Shown here piece by piece: positions 52,065 through 60,357 of a stretch of DNA of 64,000 nt (the stretch's first letter is position 1; the number at the start of each line of letters is the position of its first letter). The position numbers were made by a program, and so were the translations under genes. The stretch lies in NCBI GenBank assembly GCA_016929495.1, contig JAFGIS010000187.1, forward strand, positions 1-64,000, in the 5' to 3' direction. Source of the stretch: Polyangiaceae bacterium (GTDB lineage Bacteria; Myxococcota_A; Polyangia; Polyangiales; Polyangiaceae). Below the pieces are notes generated by a model that saw only the letters and a list, made by a program, of their open reading frames with translations, searched no databases and had not been told where the DNA came from.

Positions 52065-52796
52065 ATGTCTCCCATGCTGACCATCGCGAAGCGCGAGTTC
52101 CGCTCGTATTTCGATGCTCCGTTGGCCTACGTGGTCATCTGTCTGAGCTTCCTGGCGCTCGGGCTCACTCTGTTCATGTATGCGCAGTACTGGGAGCTCG
52201 ACCAGGCTACCATGCGGCAGCTGTTCGAATACGTTCCGGTGGGACTGGGGCTGCTGGTCGTCCCGGTGGTGACCATGCGTCTGCTCGCCGAGGAGAAGCG
52301 CAGCGGCACCCTCGAGATGCTCATCACGCTGCCGGTTCGGGACAGCGACGTCGTCATGGGCAAGTACATCGGCGCCCTCGGCCTGGTGCTCTGCCTCGCC
52401 ATCGCGACGCTGATCTACCCGTTTGCGATGTTCGTGTGGCCCTGGCAGCTCGGACCGCTCGACTGGGGTCCGGTCTTGAGCGGCTATCTCGGGGTCGCGC
52501 TCTTCAGCGCAGCCGCGGTGGCCGTGGGACTGCTCGTCAGTGCCCTCACGAGCAGCCAGGCCGTGGCCTTCTTCGTCACCTTCTTCACCCTGCTGGTTCT
52601 GTGGTTCATGGGTAGGGTGACGGGGCAGTTCCCAACTCTGCTCGGAGAACCGTTGACCTACATCGCATTCCAGACGCACGTCGAGGACTTCACGCGCGGG
52701 CTGGTCCCCCTTCGCGACGTCATCTACTTCATCACCGTCACGGCGCTGGCATTGATGGTGGCCTTCAGGGCGCTTGAGCGCCGCAAGTGGGCGTGA
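52065..52796 (+). CDS. ABC transporter permease, GldF-like
   Basis: SPMLTIAKREFRSYFDAPLAYVVICLSFLALGL; LLAEEKRSGTLEMLITLPVRDSDVVMGKY. Confidence 0.88.
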   Translation: MSPMLTIAKREFRSYFDAPLAYVVICLSFLALGLTLFMYAQYWELDQATMRQLFEYVPVGLGLLVVPVVTMRLLAEEKRSGTLEMLITLPVRDSDVVMGKYIGALGLVLCLAIATLIYPFAMFVWPWQLGPLDWGPVLSGYLGVALFSAAAVAVGLLVSALTSSQAVAFFVTFFTLLVLWFMGRVTGQFPTLLGEPLTYIAFQTHVEDFTRGLVPLRDVIYFITVTALALMVAFRALERRKWA

Positions 52797-52801
52797 GCAA
52801 C

Positions 52802-54679
52802 ATGGCAACGCAAGCAACGCAACAGAAGAAGCGCAGGATCGCCACCCAGACCGGCCTGTACCTGACTGTCCTGGTGGCCATAACGGTGCTCGTCAACTGG
52901 CTCGTGGCAGGCTCCACCACCCGCTGGGACACGACCAAGACCGAACGCTACACGCTGAGCCAGGGCAGCGCGCGCTTGGTTCGCAGTCTCCGAGAACCGA
53001 TCAAGGTGGACGCGTACGTGACGACCGGCGGCATCGCCCGCCTCGACTCGTTCGTTCGAGACTTGACCGACCTGCTCAAGGAGTACGCGCGCAAGTCGAA
53101 CGGCAAGTTCGAGTTCACGCTGATCGAGGCCAACACGGAAGAGCTCCGAGAGCAGGCCAAGGACGGCGGGCTCGAGCCGATGACCTTCGCCAGCCAGAAG
53201 ACGGACCAGGCGTCGATCGCGCAAGGCTACATGGGCCTGGTCTTCAAGTACGGCAGCGAGAAGGACCAGATTCCACAACTCAACCCGTCGCGTACCGACG
53301 GGCTCGAGTTTTGGATCACCAACAAGATCCGTGAGCTCAAGGACAAGGCGGAAGACGTCAAGCTGCGCATCGGCATCGTGAGCGGGAAGGACGAGCTCAA
53401 GCTCAGCGACAACAACCTGATCGCCCGTCAAGGCCGCCAGGGCTCACCGAGCATCGAGCAGATCATCCAGCAGGCGTTCCCGTTCTACAAGACCGAAAGC
53501 GTCGAGCTCAAAGAGGGCGAGCCCATCGACGAGAAGCTCAGCGGGCTCATCATCACCCAGCCCGGCAAGGACTACACCGACCAGGAGCTCAGGCGCGTCG
53601 ACGAATTCGTCATGCGTGGCGGCAAGTCGCTGGTCGTGATCGCGTCGGCGGTGAGCATGAAGGCGCAGGACGCCACGATGCAGGCCAGCCTGAACCTGCA
53701 CAACCTCGACAAGCTGATCGCCGGCTATGGCATCAACATGAAGAAGAATGCCGTGCTCGACTTCGGCGCGAATTTCGGCATCCCCGTGCTCACGGCTACC
53801 GGAAACGTGTCGCAGATCCGCAACCCCGGCATCCTGAGGCTGTACAACGATCCGCGCCTCGACAAGGACAAGGCGCTGCTCGACACCGGCTTCGCCGCGT
53901 TCTTCCGAATGGAAGAGATCTCCTTCCCGTTCGCCTCCGAGCTTGAGCTGATGCCGAACAAGCAGCCAAAGGGCGTGGAGATCTCTGCGGTGGCGCGCAG
54001 CACGCCGCAGGCGAGCGTCACGACGGAGTCGACCGTCGACATGTCGCTCAAGCCGCAGTGGGAGCCCAAGCCGCCGATGAAGCAGCGTATCGTGGCTGCC
54101 GTGGCCAAGGGCAAGCTCAAGAGCGCCTTCCCCAAGAGCGACACCGTCAAGGCCAACGAGCAGGCGCCGAGCTCGTCGCGCGTGCTGGTCATCTCGTCCA
54201 GTCTGTTCTTGACCAACCCCTTTGCCTACGCCGGCAACGGTCAGGAAATGAGCGGCCAATTCCAGATGATGGGTTCGATCGGGGGCGACCGGCAGCTTCA
54301 GGCAATCGCCAATCCCTACGCTCAGCGCTACCTCACCCCCACCATCCTCGCCGTGAAGAACATGTTCGACTGGATGACGGGCGACAGCGATCTCATCGCG
54401 ACCAGCGCCAAGATCCTGAGCGAGCCGAACCTCACCTATGCCAGCATCGCCGAGCCCGACATCAAGCCGGGCGACAACGAAGCAGAGATCCGACGCAAGG
54501 ACGAGGAGTATCGCAAGGCCCGCGAGGGACTGCAGCAGAAAGTCCAGTGGTCGCTCACGGCCGGCGTACCCGTGGCGTTCGCCGCTCTGGGGCTGGCGCG
54601 CTGGAGGCGGCGTGAGTCCGGCAGAACGAAGCGCCGTGCGTCGGAGCAGCGCAAGTCACCCGAGAAACAAGGCCGCTAG
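52802..54679 (+). CDS. GldG-family ABC-associated protein
   Basis: N- and C-terminal TM segments; RWDTTKTERYTLSQGSARLVRSL, PIKVDAYVT, GLIITQPGKDYTDQELRRVDEFVMRGGKSLVVI typical of GldG/ABC_transp_aux. Confidence 0.88.
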   Translation: MATQATQQKKRRIATQTGLYLTVLVAITVLVNWLVAGSTTRWDTTKTERYTLSQGSARLVRSLREPIKVDAYVTTGGIARLDSFVRDLTDLLKEYARKSNGKFEFTLIEANTEELREQAKDGGLEPMTFASQKTDQASIAQGYMGLVFKYGSEKDQIPQLNPSRTDGLEFWITNKIRELKDKAEDVKLRIGIVSGKDELKLSDNNLIARQGRQGSPSIEQIIQQAFPFYKTESVELKEGEPIDEKLSGLIITQPGKDYTDQELRRVDEFVMRGGKSLVVIASAVSMKAQDATMQASLNLHNLDKLIAGYGINMKKNAVLDFGANFGIPVLTATGNVSQIRNPGILRLYNDPRLDKDKALLDTGFAAFFRMEEISFPFASELELMPNKQPKGVEISAVARSTPQASVTTESTVDMSLKPQWEPKPPMKQRIVAAVAKGKLKSAFPKSDTVKANEQAPSSSRVLVISSSLFLTNPFAYAGNGQEMSGQFQMMGSIGGDRQLQAIANPYAQRYLTPTILAVKNMFDWMTGDSDLIATSAKILSEPNLTYASIAEPDIKPGDNEAEIRRKDEEYRKAREGLQQKVQWSLTAGVPVAFAALGLARWRRRESGRTKRRASEQRKSPEKQGR

Positions 54680-54699
54680 CGAAAGAAGGAATTGCTACT

Positions 54700-55761
54700 A
54701 TGGCGATGGCGACCGACAAGAAGCTGTACGTTGCAGTGGGCGTGCTGGTCCTTCTGGGCGGGGCGGTTTTTCTCAAGCAGAGGGCCGAGAAACGCGAGGC
54801 GGCGACCTACACCCTCGAGGGGCAGCAGTTGAAGCTGCCCGCGCTCAAGGTGAGCGAAGACGACGTCAAGAAGATCGACAAGCTGGAAATCGCTCAGCCT
54901 CCTGGCGACGCCGGCAAGGGCGAGAACGTCGTGCTCACCAAGAAGGGCGAGGACGATTGGCGCGTGACGGAGCCCGGCGACCACAAGGCGAACTCGTCCA
55001 ATGTGAAGAGTGCCCTGGACAACCTCAAGACGCTCGAGGTCAAGGAGCGGATCAGCCCGTCCAAGGACAGCTACGGACGCTACGATCTGACGGACGACAA
55101 GGCGCTGCACGTCGTCGTCTACAAGGGCAAGGACAAGGCCGTCGACCTGTACTTGGGTCAGAGCGGTTCGCGCGGGCAGCTGGCGCGCATTGCCGGTCGA
55201 GACGGCGTGTACGCCCTGGGCGGGTTCTCTCGCTACCTGTTCGCTCGCGAGCTCAAGAACTGGCGGGACAAGGAGATCTTCAAGTTCGCGGACGACAAGG
55301 TCGCCAAGATCGAGGTGCGCAACGAGAACGGCACCATGGAGTTCACGAGGGAGAAGTCGGGCGGCGATGCGGATGGCGGCACGCCGCAGGCCAAGTGGAG
55401 CGGCAAGTCGAAGAAGAAGAATGCCGGCGCCTTGGCGGCAATCAAGGATCTGGACTCCGAGAAGGTGAACGACCTGGTCCGTGCCTACAAGGACCTGAAT
55501 GCTCTCGACTTCGGCGACGACAAGCCGCTCGCCGACGCGGGCCTGGACGAGCCGTCCGCGACCATCACCTTCACTCTCGAGGATGGCGGCAAGCGGGCGC
55601 TCGATGTCGGCGCGACCGCTGAGGGCAGCAACCGCTGGGCGCGCCAACCCGACGCTCAGCAGGTCTATTCGGTCTCGAGCTACGTCGCCGACTGGGCGCT
55701 TGCCGAGCTGAAGAAGTTCCAGTCCGAGAAGAAGGACGACGGGGACAAAGACAAGAAGTAA
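54700..55761 (+). CDS. DUF4340-domain protein
   Basis: Single N-terminal TM; DWRVTEPGDHKANSSNVKSALDNLKTL and QSGSRGQLARIAGRDGVYALGGFSRYLFARELKNWRDKEIFKFADDKVAKIEVRNENG. Confidence 0.85.
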   Translation: MAMATDKKLYVAVGVLVLLGGAVFLKQRAEKREAATYTLEGQQLKLPALKVSEDDVKKIDKLEIAQPPGDAGKGENVVLTKKGEDDWRVTEPGDHKANSSNVKSALDNLKTLEVKERISPSKDSYGRYDLTDDKALHVVVYKGKDKAVDLYLGQSGSRGQLARIAGRDGVYALGGFSRYLFARELKNWRDKEIFKFADDKVAKIEVRNENGTMEFTREKSGGDADGGTPQAKWSGKSKKKNAGALAAIKDLDSEKVNDLVRAYKDLNALDFGDDKPLADAGLDEPSATITFTLEDGGKRALDVGATAEGSNRWARQPDAQQVYSVSSYVADWALAELKKFQSEKKDDGDKDKK

Positions 55762-55875
55762 CTGGACGGCGCAACTGGTACCGAATCGAAGGCGCGAGGC
55801 GGCAGCTTCGCGCCTTCGGTCATTTGGGGGTGTCGGGGAAGCTCTTCGCTGTCGGGGCTGTTCCGACCGGCGCGG

Positions 55876-56295
55876 TCACGTGCGGGCCCCTCGCGTGGCC
55901 TTGCGTGCACGAGGCCTCTTGGGTCCAGTCGTATTGCGAGGCACCCGCTCGTCCGACTTCCGACTGGCCATAGCGTGCCCGGCGTCGGCTGTGGTTCGGG
56001 GCGTCACCCCTTTGGTGCTGGGCCAATACTCACAGTCCCACGCCAGATGGAGGGCCGCGCCGTCGAGATCAGGAAACAGCGTACGCCGGTTGACTCCGAA
56101 ATCGTTCAGCTGGCGCCGGATCCTCTCGCGGCTCCGGCGGGAGACCACGAGCTGCCGATCCGAGGCCATGGGCTTCCAGGGCGTGGACTGGAGGGTGAAA
56201 ACCGACGATTGGGCGGCCACTCGTGGGCTGATGTTCGGCGTCCGGAGAATGTTCTCTTGGCAATCATGGGTGTAGCACGGCGGGTCCACCGACAT
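55876..56295 (-). pseudogene. C-terminal fragment of an FRG-domain protein
   Basis: NISPRVAAQSSVFTLQSTPWKP...LVVSRRSRERIRRQLNDFGVNRRTLFPDLDGAALHLAW matches the FRG C-terminal half; no FRGQ-type N-terminus found, and a stop lies 10 codons upstream of the ATG. Confidence 0.6.
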
Positions 56296-56616
56296 CCTCG
56301 ACCGTTGACGGGTTCGCGTTCGTCATGAAGCACTCTCACTTCGACCTGCGCCCGTGTTGATTCTCGCTTGCTCCAGGATGACACGACTCCCGTTCCAGCA
56401 GAAGGGCATCTGCTCCTCGGACGCCACTCGTCCTGTCGGGTGCGCCGCGCCCTCGCTGTTCATGTCGGACTCCACGCCAAGCGTGATCCGATCTCCCCTC
56501 CCATGCCCGCCGCGTGGCGGCTCGCGTCCGCGCGAGACGACACGCGCCGGGCATAAGGGAGACGGCCACTCCCCAACGTGGCTGTCGACCTTCGGTCGCC
56601 AGACGTTGGGGCCCGC

Positions 56617-56639
56617 GCGCGCCGGCATAGCCGGCGCGC
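56617..56639. repeat. Perfect 10-bp inverted repeat GCGCGCCGGC-ATA-GCCGGCGCGC
   Basis: Read directly; lies between vapC and the FRG fragment. Confidence 0.7.
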
Positions 56640-56745
56640 CCGGATGGGGGGTGGGCATCATCCCCAACAAGGCGCCGAACTCGAGACGAGCATCGGCGCC
56701 TCCCACAGAAGTCGCAGCGGTCATCGCCCGCCACAACGTAGGCCC

Positions 56746-57174
56746 TCAGCCCAGCGGATTGACCCACCGGAGCCCCGGGAACCGCGCGAAGTCGGAATCA
56801 TTGGAATGGAGCTCTGCCTGATGCTCGATGGCGATGGCCGCCAAGTGCGTGTCCGTCGTCAGGCTCCCGCCGACTCCGGTGGCTCGAAAGAGCTCCTCCA
56901 GGATCGCCAGATGTCGAGGCCCAGGCTCGACAATGCGGACTTCCGGCTGGTCGAGCCAGCGCCCTACGCGCGCCAACGCGTCGAGCGGTGCCAGGGGGTT
57001 CTGCAGGACCGAGGGGTGCGTCACGAGTCTGACGAACCCAAGAGCGACCGCCCAGGCAAGCCCCACCGGCTGCTGACGCGTGATCAGGTCCTCCCACCAC
57101 CGTCGTGCGTGCAGATGCAGCGGAGCGGCCTTGTTGTGCGCGTAGACGAGCAGGTTCACGTCGACGATGATCAT
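56746..57174 (-). CDS. vapC: VapC-type PIN-domain toxin
   Basis: MIIVDVNLLVYAHNKAAPLHLHARRWWEDLI...GGSLTTDTHLAAIAIEHQAELHSNDSDFARFPGLRWVNPL. Confidence 0.9.
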   Translation of the reverse strand: MIIVDVNLLVYAHNKAAPLHLHARRWWEDLITRQQPVGLAWAVALGFVRLVTHPSVLQNPLAPLDALARVGRWLDQPEVRIVEPGPRHLAILEELFRATGVGGSLTTDTHLAAIAIEHQAELHSNDSDFARFPGLRWVNPLG

Positions 57175-57434
57175 CGGCCAGTCCCGATGCGGCTCCGGTC
57201 GACTTCCAGATCATCGACCAGCTGATTGAGCCGAAGCGGATCGACGCCAGGCCGAAACGGACTCTCGAACGTGTCCGCCCGGAAGGGCTCCCTGCGCGGC
57301 TGGCGGTGCGTCTGAGCGGAAAGGCCGCGCCGCAGCGTGTCGTTCAGCACCTTGCGGAACGACGTGCGCTGCTTGTGCGCCATCTGCTGCAGTTTCTCGG
57401 CGAGGTCGTCATCGAGCGCCACGGTGGTACGCAC
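57171..57434 (-). CDS. vapB: VapB-type antitoxin
   Basis: MRTTVALDDDLAEKLQQMAHKQRTSFRKVLNDTLRRGL (RHH-like N-terminus); 4-bp overlap with vapC; GTG start. Confidence 0.85.
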   Translation of the reverse strand: MRTTVALDDDLAEKLQQMAHKQRTSFRKVLNDTLRRGLSAQTHRQPRREPFRADTFESPFRPGVDPLRLNQLVDDLEVDRSRIGTGR

Positions 57435-57436
57435 GA

Positions 57437-57468
57437 TGACATCATGATGCGAAACAGGAGTGATGTCA
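57437..57468. promoter_or_regulatory. Candidate VapBC operator: TGACATCA-N16-TGATGTCA with embedded palindrome CATCATGATG
   Basis: Perfect 8-bp inverted repeat 57437-57444 / 57461-57468 directly upstream of the vapB start. Confidence 0.5.
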
Positions 57469-57617
57469 ATGTGCGCTACCCATCCCGGGCCTCCCCGGGT
57501 CCGTCGGGGAAAACCCCAATGATCACGTGCTAGAATGTAGAGCCACCCGCGCGCGCGCGCCTACGTCAGCGCCGGGCGCTTGACCGCGTCCGGCCAAGCG
57601 GGTACCGCAGAGGAGTC

Positions 57618-57863
57618 GTGTCGGAATGCGGACATCGTGCGGTCGTAGTCGTCACTCGCAGTGTCGAGGGGACGAGCACCAACGTGGTGCGCGAACGGAT
57701 CGAGCTTCGCTGTCAACTGCCGAGCGGCCACGCCGGCGAGCACCGGGATCCGGTCGCAGACGAGATATGGCAAGGCGAGCGCGGCCGGCTGACGACGCTG
57801 CTGCGTGACGAGACGGAGGCCCGGGTGAGTCAGGCGCCCAGCGAAGGCTCTGCGCGGACATAG
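57618..57863 (+). CDS. Small protein with C-x6-H-x4-H putative metal-binding motif
   Basis: MSECGHRAVVVVTRSVEGTSTNVVRERIELRCQLPSGHAGEHRDPVADEIWQGERG. Confidence 0.4.
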   Translation: MSECGHRAVVVVTRSVEGTSTNVVRERIELRCQLPSGHAGEHRDPVADEIWQGERGRLTTLLRDETEARVSQAPSEGSART

Positions 57864-58252
57864 GACCTCCTCGCTCCGTACCCCGGCGGCCCCCAAATCA
57901 GGATACCGACCGTCAGGTCCGTCGGAGCGGCCGAGCTCCACGGGTGTCACGGATGTGACGGTGGCCGAAATCCCTTAACGATGCGGGCCACGTGCCGTTC
58001 GTAGCGTTGTAGTTCAAGCGCACTGGACGGATGACCTTGTTGCACCATGCCATGACGATGGCAGCACCGGAAGTCGTGCGAACGAGGCGCGGTTTTGCCG
58101 CGTGTCGACACGCTGCGGGTCCCCGACCGCATCGGCCCGTGCCCAACGTGAGCTGGGAGGGCAGCGTCGGGTGGCAGGCGTGCGCGACGCACATCCCCTG
58201 CGCCATGTCACGTTCGCGAACGCCGGGAGGGGCACCGGAGTGAGGAGGGCCG

Positions 58253-58786
58253 ATGGCAATCCGCATCGTCAGCTGTGAGGGCGCCGTGTTTGCGGTCTGG
58301 GGCAAACCCACCATGGACGACGTGGAGATGATCGTCAGCCGTGTGCAGCTGGTCGCGAAAACGTCGGGGCGCCGCATCGTGTACATCACCCGCGTTCCGG
58401 GCGACGCGCCGGCACCCGAGCCAAACGTGCGCCAGCGGCTGAACGAAATCATGCCCATCGCGCGCGAGCTTTGTACGAGCTACCACGTCATCCTCGAGGG
58501 AACCGGGTTCGTTTCAGCGCTCAAGCGGGCCATCCTGGCCGGGCTCATGCAGCTCGGTTGGCCTCGAGGCACGTTCTTCGTGCACGCGTCCTACAAGACG
58601 GCGCCGATCAAGGTGCCGCTCGAGATCCGGCCCGACGCCGAAGCCATTCTCGCCATGGCCGAGGCCAAGGGCATGCTCACCGGACCTGCGCCCGTGACCT
58701 CCGAGATCTCCCACGAGGAGCGGCCCGCACGGGCGCGGAGGAAGGCAATGGCCCGTGCTCGCAGCGTCGTGCTGGAACGTACATGA
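58253..58786 (+). CDS. SpoIIAA/STAS-like hypothetical protein
   Basis: MAIRIVSCEGAVFAVWGKPTMDDVEMIVSRVQLVAKTSGRRIVYITRVPGDAPAPEP...; compact alpha/beta pattern. Confidence 0.6.
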   Translation: MAIRIVSCEGAVFAVWGKPTMDDVEMIVSRVQLVAKTSGRRIVYITRVPGDAPAPEPNVRQRLNEIMPIARELCTSYHVILEGTGFVSALKRAILAGLMQLGWPRGTFFVHASYKTAPIKVPLEIRPDAEAILAMAEAKGMLTGPAPVTSEISHEERPARARRKAMARARSVVLERT

Positions 58787-58829
58787 GAAGGTCGCGTGGA
58801 CACGTGATCCCCAGAGGAGGTCGCGGTAC

Positions 58830-59639
58830 CTAACGCGATGGTTTCAGTCCCGCACGAGGGCTCGGTCGGGGCCCCCGGCCCACGTACCTCACGCACGGAT
58901 CGGGAAGCTGGCGCAGCGGGCCGGGGCGAGCCGCTCCTTCGAGGGCGTTGGCGACGAACATGTGGTGCATGATGGACGAAGCGAGAGCGCCGACCTGGTA
59001 CGGGTCGAGCCCCATGTCGAGGAACGTGGCGGCGAAGGCTGCGCTGATGTTGGGCTCGACCTGCCGGGCCTCCCGCACCACCGGCGTGACCACCTCCATC
59101 GTCGTCCAGTAGGGCAACGTATCGCGCCCGCGGCGGCGCATGCAGGCTCGAAATGACACGAGCCGCTCGTCGCGGTCGCGAAACGGTGTGCCAAAGCCCC
59201 AGACGAAGTGGTGCTCCGCGAGGTAGCGGTGCACGACCTCGCGCACGAAGGGCGGATCCGCAGCGCGCGTCCCGAGCTGCTCGCGCAACGCCACGAGTAG
59301 CTCTGCGGCCTGCACGCCCGCCCACGGACCGATACGGGCCCCCTCTTCGACGAGCAGCCCCGCGGCCGCAGCCGGCAGCGCCGCGCCGTAGGACGCGATC
59401 ACGCGGGTGAGCTTCAGGGGCCAAATGCGCGGGTCAGCGAGCGTCACGGCACACGCGACTTCGTCGATCACCGCACAGCACTCGGGCGACAGTCGGCGGC
59501 CGACGACGGAGAGTAGCGTGAGACCCGTGAGCGTCTCGCGACCGGTGAGCTCTTCGAACACGCGGTGTCCGAAGTAGCGGTGTTCGTCGTAGCCCCAATG
59601 GGCGACACGCGTGGGTTCCACCAGTTGTATCGGGTCCAT
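58830..59639 (-). CDS. Citrate-synthase-like protein (atypical catalytic motifs)
   Basis: ELTGRETLTGLTLLSVVGRRLSPECCAVIDEVACAVTLADPRIWPLKLTRVIASYGAALPAAAAG; FVWGFGTPFRDRDERL; PNISAAFAATFLDMGLDPYQVGALASSIMHHMFVANALE: citrate-synthase C-domain pattern with substitutions. Confidence 0.7.
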   Translation of the reverse strand: MDPIQLVEPTRVAHWGYDEHRYFGHRVFEELTGRETLTGLTLLSVVGRRLSPECCAVIDEVACAVTLADPRIWPLKLTRVIASYGAALPAAAAGLLVEEGARIGPWAGVQAAELLVALREQLGTRAADPPFVREVVHRYLAEHHFVWGFGTPFRDRDERLVSFRACMRRRGRDTLPYWTTMEVVTPVVREARQVEPNISAAFAATFLDMGLDPYQVGALASSIMHHMFVANALEGAARPGPLRQLPDPCVRYVGRGPRPSPRAGLKPSR

Positions 59640-59642
59640 GGC

Positions 59643-60356
59643 CTACTCGTGATAGATGAAGCGCGGCAGATGGATGGGGTAGTTCGCCAGGTTCGCAGGG
59701 CGCTCGGCGAGCGCTTCAGCCAGCGCGGTCGGCAAGCGCGCGAGCAGCAACGCCGCTTCGAGACGCTCGCGCCGTTTGAGCCCGCAGGCGAAGAGCACCA
59801 TCACGAGCGCCGCGTCACGCGTGGGCCGATGTTGCAGTCCGTGGAGGTCGAGGGAGGTCGGCTCGAGCGCCGCGCGCAGCCGGCTCACGGCCGCGTCGTC
59901 GCCTTCCCCTTCCGAACGGAAACGCGCCGGCAGAGAACCGATCCGCGACCTGAGCCATTCGAGCAGCGGCGCGTGCTCCTCGACCCATACGCGCGCGTGC
60001 TCGGCGATGCCGATGGCTGCCACCCCGAAACTGGCCGCGGCGGCTGCGCCGCACAAGCGGGCGAGGACTGCGGCGTGCACCGACGCGTGCGCCACCGAAA
60101 CCGGCGCCAGAAACACGAGCGCGATCGCGAAGGCGCGGCTGACCTCGGGGGTGGGCAGCTCCCCGGTGAGCGAGAGAAACACGAGGTCGCTCGGTGGATA
60201 GTAGAGGGCCAGGTCGCCTTCCACGTCGTAGCCGTGCACGCGAGGGCGGTCCCCGGGCGTCACGACGCGCGCGCTGAGATGCGCCGGGAAGGTCCCGCGC
60301 TCCAGAGGACCGCAGAGCTCCGCCTCCGCGCTCGTCTCGGCGGCATTGGGTTTCAT
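59643..60356 (-). CDS. Citrate-synthase/citryl-CoA-lyase-like protein (atypical)
   Basis: RVHGYDVEGDLALYYPPSDLVFLSLTGELPTPEVSRAFAIALVFLAPVSVAHASVHAAVLARLCGAAAAASFGVAAIGI. Confidence 0.65.
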   Translation of the reverse strand: MKPNAAETSAEAELCGPLERGTFPAHLSARVVTPGDRPRVHGYDVEGDLALYYPPSDLVFLSLTGELPTPEVSRAFAIALVFLAPVSVAHASVHAAVLARLCGAAAAASFGVAAIGIAEHARVWVEEHAPLLEWLRSRIGSLPARFRSEGEGDDAAVSRLRAALEPTSLDLHGLQHRPTRDAALVMVLFACGLKRRERLEAALLLARLPTALAEALAERPANLANYPIHLPRFIYHE

Positions 60357-60357
60357 G

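Noticed and set aside
57547-57561. Short alternating (CG)n run upstream of the small plus-strand ORF
   Set aside because: Only about 13 nt; expected by chance in very GC-rich DNA, no functional inference warranted.
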